A stretch of DNA of 64,000 nucleotides, taken from positions 101,854 to 165,853 of the forward strand of contig NZ_JAKRWF010000003.1 of the NCBI RefSeq assembly GCF_022352215.1, in the 5' to 3' direction. The stretch comes from Flavihumibacter cheonanensis (lineage in GTDB: Bacteria; Bacteroidota; Bacteroidia; Chitinophagales; Chitinophagaceae). The notes under the pieces are model-generated. The model was given only the letters and a program-made list of their open reading frames with translations. It was not told where the DNA came from and made no database searches. Both the position numbers and the translations under genes were made by a program. Positions 44,017-53,177 of this stretch are shown piece by piece (within the stretch, counting starts at the first letter, position 1; the number at the start of each line of letters is the position of its first letter).

Positions 44017-45675
44017 TCAGATCAACATTCTGAGAGGTTCTTCCAACAGTCCTTTAACAGTTAGAAGAAAAGCCGCTCCTGATGCTCCATCCACAACCCG
44101 GTGGTCGCAACTCAGGGTCACTTTCATTACATTCCCGGGAACTACTGCTCCGTTTTTCACTACCGGAACCTGCTGAATCGCACCAACAGCGAGAATACAG
44201 CTATCCGGCGGATTGATGATGGCAGTAAATTCATCAATTCCAAACATACCCAGGTTGCTGATGGTAAACGTACTTCCTTCCCAATCGGAGGGTTGCAATT
44301 TTTTTGCTTTGGCTTTACCGGCAAAGTCTTTCACTTCTGTAGCGATCTGAGAAAGACCCTTAGTATCGGCATTACGTACTACCGGCACCAGCAGTCCTTC
44401 GTCAACAGCCACAGCCACACCAATATTTACATGATGATTGGTACGAATGGTATCTCCCAACCAGCTGCTGTTTACCACCGGGTGCTGCTTGAGAGCTATT
44501 GCCACTGCCTTCAGCACCATATCGTTGAAAGAAATCTTAACGGGAGCGAGTTCATTGAGTTGAGCACGGCTCGCAACTGCCTTATCCATATCGATAGACA
44601 TGGTCAGGTAAAAATGGGGAGCAGTGAACTTGCTTTCAGCAAGTCGGCGCGCAATCACTTTACGCATCTGGGAAACAGGGCGATCCTCGTAGCTAACCAG
44701 GCCGGTTCCTCCACTTGTAGTGGTAGTTGCCGGTTGTGCCGGAGTGCTCGCTACCGGTGCAGCAGCTGTGGCAGCAGCAGCCGGTGCAGCTTTACCAGGC
44801 TGGAAACTTTCAATATCCGATTTTACAATTCTTCCGCCATCTCCGGACCCTTGCACCTGTTGTAGATTGATCCCTTTTTCAGCAGCCAGTTTACGGGCCA
44901 GCGGAGATGCTTTTAATCTTCCGTTGCTGGTAGAATCTTGCGTAGCAGAAGCCGCTTCGGTCGAACCTGAAACGGAAGCCTGCTCTGCAGCCGGAGACGC
45001 TGAAGCAGCAACTACAGGTCCGCCATTGGCAGCAGCTTTAATTGCTTCCAGGTCAACGGAACCAGGTTCTCCAATTACACAAAGCAAGGAATTCACAGGA
45101 ACTTTATCGCCCTTTTGCGCACCGATGTATAGCAGAGTACCGTTCTTATAACTTTCCAATTCCATGGTAGCCTTATCGGTTTCCACTTCGGCCAACAAAT
45201 CGCCTTTGCTTACCTTTTCACCCACTTTCTTATGCCAGTCTGCAATTACCCCTTCGGTCATGGTATCACTCAAACGAGGCATCAGGATTACTTCTTCAAT
45301 TTTCGAGAGATCAACGCCCGCAGCGGGTGCAGGAGCAGCAGGTGCTGCGGTTTCTTTGGAAGCAGGTGCTGCCTCCTTTTTTGCAGCAGGGGTAGCAGGG
45401 CTTCCCCCTGATTTAACCAGATCTGCAATATTTTCACCAGGCTCTCCAATGATTGCCAGCAGATCATTTACCTGCAGTTTTCCTCCTGGTTCAATTCCAA
45501 TATGTAATAAGGTCCCGTCTTTATAACTTTCCAGGTCCATAGTAGCCTTATCGGTTTCTACTTCCGCCAGTAGTTCCCCCTTCTTCACAGCATCTCCTAC
45601 CTTTTTGTGCCAGGCTGCGATAACGCCTTCGGTCATGGTATCGCTCAAACGGGGCATCAATATCACTTCTGCCAT
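44017..45675 (-). CDS. pdhC: Dihydrolipoamide acetyltransferase (pyruvate dehydrogenase E2)
   Basis: A 552-residue E2 core protein. Two lipoyl domains carry lipoylated Lys43 and Lys168 in ETDKATM motifs. Alanine/proline-rich linkers follow each. A peripheral subunit-binding domain (ASPLARKLAAEKGINLQQV, about 260-295) precedes the catalytic domain, which starts near MRKVIARRLAESK and ends with the active-site SCDHRVVDGASGA histidine. It passes acetyl groups from pyruvate to CoA. No E1 or E3 gene adjoins it. It ends with a terminator shared in space with the opposite gene. Confidence 0.96.
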   Translation of the reverse strand: MAEVILMPRLSDTMTEGVIAAWHKKVGDAVKKGELLAEVETDKATMDLESYKDGTLLHIGIEPGGKLQVNDLLAIIGEPGENIADLVKSGGSPATPAAKKEAAPASKETAAPAAPAPAAGVDLSKIEEVILMPRLSDTMTEGVIADWHKKVGEKVSKGDLLAEVETDKATMELESYKNGTLLYIGAQKGDKVPVNSLLCVIGEPGSVDLEAIKAAANGGPVVAASASPAAEQASVSGSTEAASATQDSTSNGRLKASPLARKLAAEKGINLQQVQGSGDGGRIVKSDIESFQPGKAAPAAAATAAAPVASTPAQPATTTTSGGTGLVSYEDRPVSQMRKVIARRLAESKFTAPHFYLTMSIDMDKAVASRAQLNELAPVKISFNDMVLKAVAIALKQHPVVNSSWLGDTIRTNHHVNIGVAVAVDEGLLVPVVRNADTKGLSQIATEVKDFAGKAKAKKLQPSDWEGSTFTISNLGMFGIDEFTAIINPPDSCILAVGAIQQVPVVKNGAVVPGNVMKVTLSCDHRVVDGASGAAFLLTVKGLLEEPLRMLI

Positions 45676-45748
45676 CTGAATGAAATATTTAGTTTTCGTT
45701 TGCTTATGAGAGGCCGAAATTAAGGAAAAAGACGGAAGTCCGACTCCC

Positions 45749-45756
45749 TATCTTTG
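45749..45756 (+). promoter_or_regulatory. -7 element of engB
   Basis: TATCTTTG is an exact TAnnTTTG match that ends four bases before the ATG, predicting a leaderless or nearly leaderless transcript. No TTG at -33. Confidence 0.55.
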
Positions 45757-45760
45757 CGGC

Positions 45761-46399
45761 ATGCACATCCAACAAGCGGTTTACCTGATCAGCAGTCCCG
45801 AAGTGGAAAAATGCCCGGCTCCCGACCGGCCCGAATACGCATTTATTGGCCGGTCCAACGTAGGTAAATCTTCCCTTATCAATATGATCTGCCGGAACCA
45901 AAAACTGGCCAAAACCTCCGGTTCCCCGGGAAAAACGCAGCTGATCAATCACTTCAATATTTTATCCAGCCCAGCAGAAGGCTCCAAAGAAACTACCCGC
46001 TGGTACCTGGTAGACCTTCCCGGATATGGTTTTGCGAAAGTCTCCATCAATCAGCGGCGTCAGTGGGAGAAAATGATTGAAAATTATCTACGAAAAAGAG
46101 AGAACCTGGGAATGGTTTTCGTTTTGATAGACAGCCGGCACAGCCCTCAGGCCATCGATCTCGAATTTGTTAACCAGTTGGGGGAATGGGAAGTTCCCTT
46201 TACCCTCATCTTTACCAAGTCTGACAAGGAAATTCAACGGGTAGTATCAAAGAATGTGCGCGACTTCCTGGATGCCATGCGGGAAACCTGGCAGTTTTTA
46301 CCGGCTCATGTAGTTACCAGTGCTATTAAAGGAACAGGCAGAAAACAAATTCTGGATATGATTGCTGAATCGAACAGCAGCTTTGAAGAGAGGAGATAA
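45761..46399 (+). CDS. engB: Ribosome biogenesis GTPase EngB (YsxC/YihA)
   Basis: A 212-residue TRAFAC GTPase needed for assembly of the 50S subunit. Motifs: G1 GRSNVGKSS (30-38), G3 DLPGYGFAKV, G4 TKSDK, and the family block SGSPGKTQLINHF. Length is typical. It is monocistronic, convergent with the YkuK-like gene with a 54-base spacer, and divergent from pdhC. Confidence 0.96.
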   Translation: MHIQQAVYLISSPEVEKCPAPDRPEYAFIGRSNVGKSSLINMICRNQKLAKTSGSPGKTQLINHFNILSSPAEGSKETTRWYLVDLPGYGFAKVSINQRRQWEKMIENYLRKRENLGMVFVLIDSRHSPQAIDLEFVNQLGEWEVPFTLIFTKSDKEIQRVVSKNVRDFLDAMRETWQFLPAHVVTSAIKGTGRKQILDMIAESNSSFEERR

Positions 46400-46453
46400 T
46401 GCCCTTAGCAGTGTGCAGACACCACTTTTAACAGGGTAAATGAGCAGGACCAA

Positions 46454-46927
46454 TCAGTTTACTACTTTATTTGCACAGCTGCTGCTGGCAAATGCTTCCG
46501 GCTTGGCTTTGAAGGCAAAGCCCATCCCAAGAATATAACCCATGGCTTCTTTCAGTGCATCGTTGCTTTTAAAATGCGGATTGGTGTTGATATCGGCATG
46601 CACTTCCATATCCACATTGTAATCGGTGAACAATCCGCAAAGCTCATAAGCAATTTCTATGCTGCGGGCCACTTCTACCAGCATTCGTTCCTTGATTGAA
46701 TACTTCTGCCGGGTTTTTTCATTTTGGATAAACATAAATCCACCATGACCTTCCCGTAAAAAAACGATTACGGTAGCAAATTCTGTTTCGGATCCTTTTA
46801 CCTGGGAATCAGTGCCAATGCAAACCTTGAGCCGGTAGCCTTGTTCAGTTTCTCGCCGGATGGCTCTTTCTACAGCTTCACGAATCGGAAGATCGATCGT
46901 GTCGCCGTTAAATTTTCTCCATAACAT
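46454..46927 (-). CDS. YkuK-like (DUF458) ribonuclease H-fold protein
   Basis: A 157-residue protein matching the B. subtilis YkuK family, which has an RNase H-like fold. Acidic residues expected at the fold's active site appear in VCIGTDSQVKGSETEF and DYNVDMEVHADINTNPHFKSND. The C-terminus AFASSSCANKVVN is family-like. Nuclease activity is not proven. A TAAATTAG -7-like box lies about 15 bases upstream. Its neighbours give no functional clue. Confidence 0.85.
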   Translation of the reverse strand: MLWRKFNGDTIDLPIREAVERAIRRETEQGYRLKVCIGTDSQVKGSETEFATVIVFLREGHGGFMFIQNEKTRQKYSIKERMLVEVARSIEIAYELCGLFTDYNVDMEVHADINTNPHFKSNDALKEAMGYILGMGFAFKAKPEAFASSSCANKVVN

Positions 46928-47000
46928 ATAAATGGGTTTGCCTAATTTACCAAAAAACCCAATTATATATAGAGATTGTTTATGTTATATAAAAATTAAC

Positions 47001-47369
47001 TCAATACTGACCGGTACTTAGTAAAACAAGGGTGCAGGCTTCCTGTGGATAGATCTGGTTTTCCCTTGCAAGCCGCACCAGATCCGGGTTTTCTGCACCT
47101 GGATTGAAGATGATGCGCTTAGGCTTCAACGATAGTATATAGGGAATGTATTCGGCCTGGTTTTCTTTGGACAGGTAGAGTGTTACAGTATCAATTTCTT
47201 CCAGCGTCGGAAGGTCGGTTTGGATGGGAACATCATTTACCATACCAGGCCGGCGGCCAATGGCCACTACCGGATGATGGTGGCTTACCAAACTCTGTAT
47301 GGCAAGGTAACTATACCGGGATGGATTTTCCGAAGCGCCCAACACCAATGTTTTCTTAGGATCCGACAT
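47001..47369 (-). CDS. CoA-binding domain protein (YccU-like)
   Basis: A 122-residue Rossmann-fold protein of the CoA-binding-2 family. Features are TLVLGASENPSRYSYLAIQSL, the central DTVTLYLSKENQ, and FNPGAENPDLVRLARENQI. Members bind CoA but have no known catalysis. It follows the GbsR-type regulator by six bases and should be co-transcribed with it, so it may be under the same palindromic control. Confidence 0.9.
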   Translation of the reverse strand: MSDPKKTLVLGASENPSRYSYLAIQSLVSHHHPVVAIGRRPGMVNDVPIQTDLPTLEEIDTVTLYLSKENQAEYIPYILSLKPKRIIFNPGAENPDLVRLARENQIYPQEACTLVLLSTGQY

Positions 47370-47375
47370 GCTTTG

Positions 47376-47882
47376 TTATTTTATCAATTTGATCAGGTTA
47401 CCCCAGAACCAGCTCTCGTCCGCCTTAACAAGGGAGTCCAATGATTTATCTGCCTGACCCACAAATTTCTGAATGTTTTCAATTGTATCCGTGAATGCTT
47501 TTGCTTCCCGGTTTTTCTTATCCCCTTCGACCGCCTGCAACTGCTGCAACACTTTTAAAAGTGGTTCCAATTCCCGCTTTTTTCGCTCTTTTACAATCTG
47601 CCGGAAGACTTTCCAGATGTCTTTTTCTGCCAGGAAAAATTCCTTACGCTCGCCAGGAATAATCACCCGGTCCACTAATCCCCAGTCAATCAGTTCCCGG
47701 ATATTCATGTTCGCACTGCCCCTGCTGATACTTAGCTCTTCCATCAGATCATCCTGGCTGATAGGATCCGATGTTACCAGGAGCAGCGCATGGATCTGGG
47801 CCATGGTTTTGTTGATGCCCCATTGCGTGGCCAGAGAACCCCAGGTCTGAATAAATTGCGCTTTCGCTGCTTCCAGTTTCAT
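47376..47882 (-). CDS. GbsR/MarR-type transcriptional regulator
   Basis: 168 residues. A winged helix-turn-helix (LLVTSDPISQDDLMEELSISRGSANMNIRELIDWGLVDRV, quoted in parts: DDLMEELSISRGSANMNIRE) is followed by a C-terminal helical dimerisation region. The HTH subtype matches GbsR regulators. A perfect 12-bp inverted repeat covers its own -33 element, pointing to autorepression. The gene heads a two-gene unit with the CoA-binding protein and lies just downstream of the polyketide operon, so it could also act on that operon; no matching palindrome was seen at the operon promoter. Confidence 0.92.
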   Translation of the reverse strand: MKLEAAKAQFIQTWGSLATQWGINKTMAQIHALLLVTSDPISQDDLMEELSISRGSANMNIRELIDWGLVDRVIIPGERKEFFLAEKDIWKVFRQIVKERKKRELEPLLKVLQQLQAVEGDKKNREAKAFTDTIENIQKFVGQADKSLDSLVKADESWFWGNLIKLIK

Positions 47883-47885
47883 ACC

Positions 47886-47931
47886 GCAATTTACCGAATC
47901 CTTCTAATCTTTCAATAGTTATTGAAAGATT
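47886..47931 (-). promoter_or_regulatory. GbsR-type promoter and autoregulatory operator
   Basis: AATCTTTCAATA (47906-47917) and TATTGAAAGATT (47920-47931) form a perfect 12-bp inverted repeat with two bases between. On the minus strand its TTG (47913-47915) is followed by 19 bases and TAAATTGC (47886-47893), three bases before the ATG. There is no U-run, so it is an operator rather than a terminator for the upstream DUF5723 gene. Confidence 0.75.
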
Positions 47932-47934
47932 TAA

Positions 47935-49401
47935 CTAATAAGGCGGACAATCAAGTCCACGATCTTTTTTCTCACCAGTTACACGTTTACCCGGACGAAT
48001 ATTTATCGTGATATATCCCCCTCCATTTGCCATGGATTTTTTTCCAAGTACATTACCCAGGTTATGCACCCCCAGCAGCAGTGGCCCCACCTTTAGGGCT
48101 GCTCCTACCCAAAACTGGTTCTGCGCATTGTAAAGGAACGGCAAATAAGCACCCAACCTACGGGTTTCCCAACGGGGTGTCAGCCGTATGGCATTCATAT
48201 TTCTGACATAGAGGCGCTGATCCCCCAATAGATTGATAACGTTTACACTCAATTCAGCATTTACATAGAAAGCACTGCTGATAAAGCGATCCACATTTAA
48301 AACGAGTCGGGTTGGAGTCCAGATCCGGAAATCTCCGGATAAGGTACGCGCATCAAAAACCGCATCCACCGAATCTGTAAATGCTTCAATGTTAGGAATT
48401 CCTTCTACAAATGCCTGGTCGATACGGTCTGCATTCAAACCAGTTACAGGAATTCTTCCGGTTCTGCTATTGTTGCTATACCGGTAAAAAGCGTACCCAA
48501 GATCAAGAACAGATGCACCGATTTTCCAGTCGTAATCATAATAGGTCTCTTCATCTTCCATAAAGCCCGGATCACCTGCCGGTTTGATGAGAAGTTCCAG
48601 TCCGGCATCCAGCGTTAATCCCATACGCGTTGCCGTTAGTACTTCTCTGAGATTTGCGATTGTTGAACGATTGGAATTCCAGCGATCAATATTGGATGAA
48701 TAACCATAAGCAAACTGCCCCTCCCGAAGCGCATACTGAGGTTCCCCGTTTATAATGGTACGTTCCCGAAACATGCCATCCAATTCCATCCTACCCCCCC
48801 CGATTCCCCGGTTAACCTTCATTGTTAGTCCCGCATTGATTCGAAAGCCAGGTTCATCAAATAAGGTTCTGCCGACAGCACCATATAACTCTATCCAATT
48901 GCTGGTGCGGACGCTGGCTTCCAACGGCGCATTTCCCGGATTCAGGGCAAAAAGCTCATTGGCTGTTTCAATACTATCCACAAAATTGTAAGGCGACGTA
49001 CGGATATTGGCGAAGGATCTCAGGTTGGCGCCAAATGCAACTACTGTCTTTTTCCCAAGTGCAATTCGGGTATTCAGCAGGTTCAGATTCAATTGCTCAT
49101 TTCCCTTCCGCGCATACTCACCACTTGTTATAAAAAATTCAGAAGCTGTCGGAGAAGACAGGAGTGAATAATTTACCACCTTAATGACATTGGTCTGGTA
49201 TTTAGCCTGCAAGCCTGCCAGCGTTACATCCCAGGGATATGGAATATTTACTATAGATGCCGGGTTGTTATGTACACTGAGTGCACCTGCATAATTGGAT
49301 CCGATGATCGCGTGATAATCCTGAGCCGAAGCTTTGAAAAAACCTGCAGCCAATGCAACCATAAGTATTGTATGTTTCATAGCTACGGACGTCCTGCTCA
49401 T
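47935..49401 (-). CDS. DUF5723 family protein, probable outer-membrane barrel
   Basis: 488 residues. A signal peptide ends near FFKASAQ, followed by DYHAIIGSNYAGALSVHNNPASIV, typical of DUF5723. The rest alternates polar and hydrophobic residues like a beta-barrel of the PorV/FadL type (PVGxxNPA-like opening). The ATG at 49401 overlaps the oxidoreductase stop (ATGA), so it is translationally coupled to the polyketide operon. An internal ATG at 49380 would also keep the signal peptide. Its role in the operon, perhaps product export or placement in the outer membrane, is inference. Confidence 0.85.
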   Translation of the reverse strand: MSRTSVAMKHTILMVALAAGFFKASAQDYHAIIGSNYAGALSVHNNPASIVNIPYPWDVTLAGLQAKYQTNVIKVVNYSLLSSPTASEFFITSGEYARKGNEQLNLNLLNTRIALGKKTVVAFGANLRSFANIRTSPYNFVDSIETANELFALNPGNAPLEASVRTSNWIELYGAVGRTLFDEPGFRINAGLTMKVNRGIGGGRMELDGMFRERTIINGEPQYALREGQFAYGYSSNIDRWNSNRSTIANLREVLTATRMGLTLDAGLELLIKPAGDPGFMEDEETYYDYDWKIGASVLDLGYAFYRYSNNSRTGRIPVTGLNADRIDQAFVEGIPNIEAFTDSVDAVFDARTLSGDFRIWTPTRLVLNVDRFISSAFYVNAELSVNVINLLGDQRLYVRNMNAIRLTPRWETRRLGAYLPFLYNAQNQFWVGAALKVGPLLLGVHNLGNVLGKKSMANGGGYITINIRPGKRVTGEKKDRGLDCPPY

Positions 49402-50540
49402 ACATAATTTTTTCCGTGAGTTTTTCCAATAAGCCACCTCGTTAATCCCGGAAATTTGTTTCCTGCGAAAATAAGACCTTTTGATAACCAGGGGTCACCA
49501 AAAAAAGACTGGATCATTCTGCCAGCACGTAACCTGGATGAAAAAGAATGCCGCCAGTTTTTTGCATAGAGGGTTTCCATTTCAGTTCTGGAGCAGACGC
49601 CTTCCAGAAAAGGCAAAGCAGCCTGAACAGCCAGGCAACTGGCATGCAAAGCCATACTCATTCCATTGCCACAAAGGGGGGTGATCAGCCCAGCAGCATC
49701 TCCCACCATCAGCACATGATTCTCCACCTGCGATTTAGATGCAAATGAAACCTGGGCAATACTCAATGGCTCCTGCCTTATTTTTTTTGCATCCCTAAAT
49801 AACTTTTCTAGAAAAGGATTAACCGATAAGATTGTTTTTTCCATCTGTTCAATGGAATTATTACTGAGTCCAAGGTTATTAGCCGTTGTTAAATAACAAA
49901 GACAATACTGAGCATCTTCTATACGGCTGATGCCACAATACCCATCTTTAAAATTGTGAAGACTGATCAAATCTTCCGGATCATCCCATTCAATATGGTA
50001 TTTAATACCTATGAAATTGTTGAGCTTACCAGGTTTTTCGAGCGCGAACGAGCGATTCATTTTCAGATCCAGGGAGGATCTTTTACCAAAACAACCCAGT
50101 ACAAGCCTGGATTCCAGCAACAATCCGTTTACCTGAACTTCCATCCAGCCATTCCTGTACCGGATGTCCTGCACTTTTACCCCCTCCATTACGGTGGCTC
50201 CCGCGAGTTTGGCCTGACTTGCCAACAGGGCATCCAGCCGGTAGCGACTAATACCAAAACCTCCGGGGTCCAGGTCTGAAATCAGAGAACTCCCATCCGG
50301 TGCAGTTACGCGAAGGCGCCGGATTTCAGGCAATTGCAGGGAACTAATGGGTATTCCCAAACGCTCCAGAAAAGGCCGGCTTTCCTCGCTGATATATTCA
50401 CCGCAAACCCGGTGAAAAGGATAATAGTTTTTTTCAATGAGTGCCACCCTATACCCCTTTTCAGCCAACTGAATGGCAGCCGACAAACCGGCAAGCCCGC
50501 CACCGGCTACAATTACATCATAGCGATTTGGATCCTGCAT
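49398..50540 (-). CDS. FAD-dependent oxidoreductase (geranylgeranyl reductase/UbiH-like)
   Basis: 380 residues. The dinucleotide-binding DVIVAGGGLAGLSAAIQL is at 8-25. VCGEYISEESRPFLERLG resembles the CGE/G motif of geranylgeranyl-reductase-type flavoproteins, and the second FAD motif is VLMVGDAAGLITPLCGNGM. Members hydroxylate aromatic rings or reduce prenyl chains. Between a methyltransferase and a type III polyketide synthase, either role fits. The ATG at 50540 overlaps the methyltransferase by 23 bases; a TTG at 50558 would add six residues. Confidence 0.88.
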   Translation of the reverse strand: MQDPNRYDVIVAGGGLAGLSAAIQLAEKGYRVALIEKNYYPFHRVCGEYISEESRPFLERLGIPISSLQLPEIRRLRVTAPDGSSLISDLDPGGFGISRYRLDALLASQAKLAGATVMEGVKVQDIRYRNGWMEVQVNGLLLESRLVLGCFGKRSSLDLKMNRSFALEKPGKLNNFIGIKYHIEWDDPEDLISLHNFKDGYCGISRIEDAQYCLCYLTTANNLGLSNNSIEQMEKTILSVNPFLEKLFRDAKKIRQEPLSIAQVSFASKSQVENHVLMVGDAAGLITPLCGNGMSMALHASCLAVQAALPFLEGVCSRTEMETLYAKNWRHSFSSRLRAGRMIQSFFGDPWLSKGLIFAGNKFPGLTRWLIGKTHGKNYV

Positions 50541-51228
50541 AGCCGTTTTTTTTAACAATGATCAACCATCTGAATGCCCAACGCCAATGGATCTCAACTT
50601 CGGTTATACCTGCCAGTTGAAACAAGCGCTGCCAATCTTTTCGTTTAAACCCTCTTCTGACTGACAAGGGTGCATCATGACGAACCAGTCGTGATTGGGA
50701 AAATAAGGAAGTAAGCAGACGGATACTCCAATAGGCAAGCGGATGCCGATGCAGATCATTGATAACAAATCCGAGTTGGGAGTTTTCGTACATCCATCTC
50801 AGTTGAGCTACCAGTTCTTCATCGGTAAAATGATGACAAAAAAGGGAGGAGAAAATAATGGCGGGATGAACTGACATATCCACCAGGCGGTAATCCGATT
50901 CCAGGTACTCCGCCTGGGGAAAAGCGCTTCTGGCATAGGATATACAGGCAGGATTAATATCCACTCCCATGTATCGTACGCCCTCCTTTGGTAAGTCATT
51001 TGAATCCTTCAACGCTTTTAAGTTATCACCACCCCCACACCCGATTTCAAGGATCAGGCAATTGGATGCCGCAGTCGTCGGCACTAATTTTCGTATACCC
51101 TCCACCGTTGTCTTGTGTCCACCCAACCATCGGTTAATAACATCTAACTCCCGCATGTTGAGTTGTATTTCCTCAAAAGGAACAGTCAGATCATCCAATA
51201 GTTCTTTCTGATAAATACGTTGCTGCAT
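50518..51228 (-). CDS. Class I SAM-dependent methyltransferase
   Basis: 236 residues. SAM motif I is LILEIGCGGGDN (about 58-69), followed by YMGVDINPACISYAR and a conserved FCHHFTDEELVAQL. The C-terminal half, with SVRRGFKRKDWQRLFQLAGI, resembles UbiE/Coq5-type and small-molecule methyltransferases. It starts four bases after the polyketide synthase stop. It probably methylates the polyketide-derived ring or a hydroxyl; O- versus C-methylation cannot be decided. Confidence 0.88.
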   Translation of the reverse strand: MQQRIYQKELLDDLTVPFEEIQLNMRELDVINRWLGGHKTTVEGIRKLVPTTAASNCLILEIGCGGGDNLKALKDSNDLPKEGVRYMGVDINPACISYARSAFPQAEYLESDYRLVDMSVHPAIIFSSLFCHHFTDEELVAQLRWMYENSQLGFVINDLHRHPLAYWSIRLLTSLFSQSRLVRHDAPLSVRRGFKRKDWQRLFQLAGITEVEIHWRWAFRWLIIVKKNGYAGSKSL

Positions 51229-51232
51229 TTTA

Positions 51233-52318
51233 TTAGTTTATATCAAGCAGACAGGTTTCCATGGTGAGTCCCGGACCAAAAGCCGCCGCCAATGATACTC
51301 CTTTTTTACCCGCTTCCATCAATCGCTTCAGTACAAACAATACAGAGGGAGAGGACATATTTCCATATTCACGCAATACGGAAGCGGAGGCTTCCAATTT
51401 ATGCTCTTCCAGTTCCAACGATTTTTGAACGGCCTGCAAGATCCGTTTACCTCCTGGATGTATGCACCAATGTTGAACATCAGTAAGCTTTGCTTGATAT
51501 GCCTGCATGGCTCTTTCCAACAATGGCTTGAAATCCGTGGATATCAATTCAGGGATATATCCGCTTAGTGTCATTAAAAAACCCGAAGATGATAACTCCC
51601 AACTCATATCCCGTTTTCCTTTGGGTACTACTTCCGCATAAAATCCCTGAATGGTTGCAAGTGATTTGCCCTGCGTTTCAGAACCCACCAAAACAGCTGC
51701 CGAACCATCGCCAAAAAGCAGGGAAGCTGCGAGGTTATCCGGTGTTGGAATTTTTTGGAAATGCAGGGTACATAATTCCGTGCAAACAATCAGCACCAAC
51801 GCGGAAGGATCAGCCCGGCAGATGCTGTCGGCCATTTTCAAGGCATGTAATGCCGCATAGCAACCCATGAAATTAATAGAAGTTCGATGCAATTGCCTGG
51901 GCAGTTCCATCATTTCCATTACCTGCAGATCGAGTCCTGGCGCGCTCATGCCGGTACAACTCACTGTAATCAGGTGACTGATATCGGCCCTGCCGCCTGG
52001 CCTGTGTTGTATGCAATCACGTATGGCATCTACCGAAAGAGCCGCTGCATGTTTCTGATACCAGGCCATCCGCAGTTCCAGGTTAGGGAATGGTTCCAAC
52101 GATTCTTCTGCCGGATAAAACTTCCAGTCCCGCATGGATTTGCTATAGTCAGGAATGCAGGAATACCGTTGCTGTATTCCACTTTGGTGGTACAAGAACT
52201 TCAGTTTTCTTGCTTCGGTTGCATCCAATGCATATACCCGCTGCATGAAATTCAAAATCTCCGTTTGAGCATGCCGGAAAGCAGGAAGAGATGTTCCGAT
52301 GGATAATATTGCTGTCAA
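51233..52318 (-). CDS. Type III polyketide synthase (chalcone/alkylresorcinol synthase-like)
   Basis: 361 residues of the thiolase fold. The catalytic triad of the family is present: Cys153 in INFMGCYAALHAL, His287 in HPGGKRIL and Asn320 in EYGNMSS, with the C-terminal AFGPGLTMET loop. Such enzymes condense malonyl-CoA units on an acyl-CoA starter to make resorcinols, pyrones or phloroglucinols. The start is a TTG at 52318: an in-frame TAA lies 12 bases further upstream, and the conserved AILSIGTSLP follows at once. It stands one base after the UbiA stop. Confidence 0.93.
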   Translation of the reverse strand: MTAILSIGTSLPAFRHAQTEILNFMQRVYALDATEARKLKFLYHQSGIQQRYSCIPDYSKSMRDWKFYPAEESLEPFPNLELRMAWYQKHAAALSVDAIRDCIQHRPGGRADISHLITVSCTGMSAPGLDLQVMEMMELPRQLHRTSINFMGCYAALHALKMADSICRADPSALVLIVCTELCTLHFQKIPTPDNLAASLLFGDGSAAVLVGSETQGKSLATIQGFYAEVVPKGKRDMSWELSSSGFLMTLSGYIPELISTDFKPLLERAMQAYQAKLTDVQHWCIHPGGKRILQAVQKSLELEEHKLEASASVLREYGNMSSPSVLFVLKRLMEAGKKGVSLAAAFGPGLTMETCLLDIN

Positions 52319-52319
52319 T

Positions 52320-53177
52320 TCATTTCCAGATTAATAGTGATCCAAATGCGGCTGTTGAACAAATGGCCGAAATAATATTCATTTGCATAAGGTGCCGAAA
52401 ATCGGCTTTAGCCGGATCCTTCCATACCAGGATCGCCCACCATGAGAAATATACGGATACCGGAAGAAAAAAAATCAATAATACCAAAAACCTGTCCAGT
52501 TCCAGTTGTAATCCAAAATGAAGTCCAAGCACCAGGAAAGCCAGTATAAATAACAATCCCGAGAGCCGGAAAGTTCCCCGGATCCCCATTCGCATACTGA
52601 TGGTTGTTACCCCGTCGGCAGCATCCTGCCGGTGCTGATAAATCTGTGTGAGCGGGTATGCTCCGGCCAATAAGAGTGTACTCGCCAGTATTCCCGTAAC
52701 GGGTACATGCATACTGAGACTTGCATGTGATACATGATAGCTAAGCCAGAAAATCAATCCACCCTGGCAGCAGATAACCACCAAAAAACCCAAAAAAGCG
52801 AATTTTTTCAGGCGGATTTTCCTGCTGCTGTAAGCCCTCGACGCAAGAATATAAAACGACACAGCTATTGCAGCTGGATATGAAAGTAAAAAACTCAATC
52901 CAACAGCTAAGAGATCCATTACAAGTGTAATCGTCCACAGCTCCCGTTCAGGCAGAGGCGGATGCTCTAACCCCCCGATTGGAGCCTCATCCCTGTCCAT
53001 ATAACTGTTATACCCATTGCTGCTGGGATAAACAAGAAAATGAAGAATAAAGAACAGCAGTGCCACTCTGACCCAATTGGTTTCAAGTGGTTGGCTGATT
53101 CCAAATAAGAACACCGGCAACAGAAAAAAAGAAAAGGGGAACCGGAGTAATTGTATGGTGGAAGATTTAATAATCAT
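52320..53177 (-). CDS. UbiA-family prenyltransferase
   Basis: 285 residues with about eight membrane helices. The first Asp-rich motif is NGYNSYMDRDEAP (54-66), with Asn57, Asp61 and Asp63. The second motif lies in YQHRQDAADG (180-189), with Asp185 and Asp188. These bind magnesium and the prenyl diphosphate. It would attach an isoprenoid to an aromatic acceptor in the membrane; the polyketide made by the next gene is the obvious candidate, by inference. It overlaps the upstream barrel gene by 11 bases. Confidence 0.88.
   Translation of the reverse strand: MIIKSSTIQLLRFPFSFFLLPVFLFGISQPLETNWVRVALLFFILHFLVYPSSNGYNSYMDRDEAPIGGLEHPPLPERELWTITLVMDLLAVGLSFLLSYPAAIAVSFYILASRAYSSRKIRLKKFAFLGFLVVICCQGGLIFWLSYHVSHASLSMHVPVTGILASTLLLAGAYPLTQIYQHRQDAADGVTTISMRMGIRGTFRLSGLLFILAFLVLGLHFGLQLELDRFLVLLIFFLPVSVYFSWWAILVWKDPAKADFRHLMQMNIISAICSTAAFGSLLIWK

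Noticed and set aside
47906..47931. The GbsR-side palindrome as a terminator for the polyketide operon
   Set aside because: The minus strand after the stem is purine-rich without U-run, while the repeat fits over a promoter -33 element.
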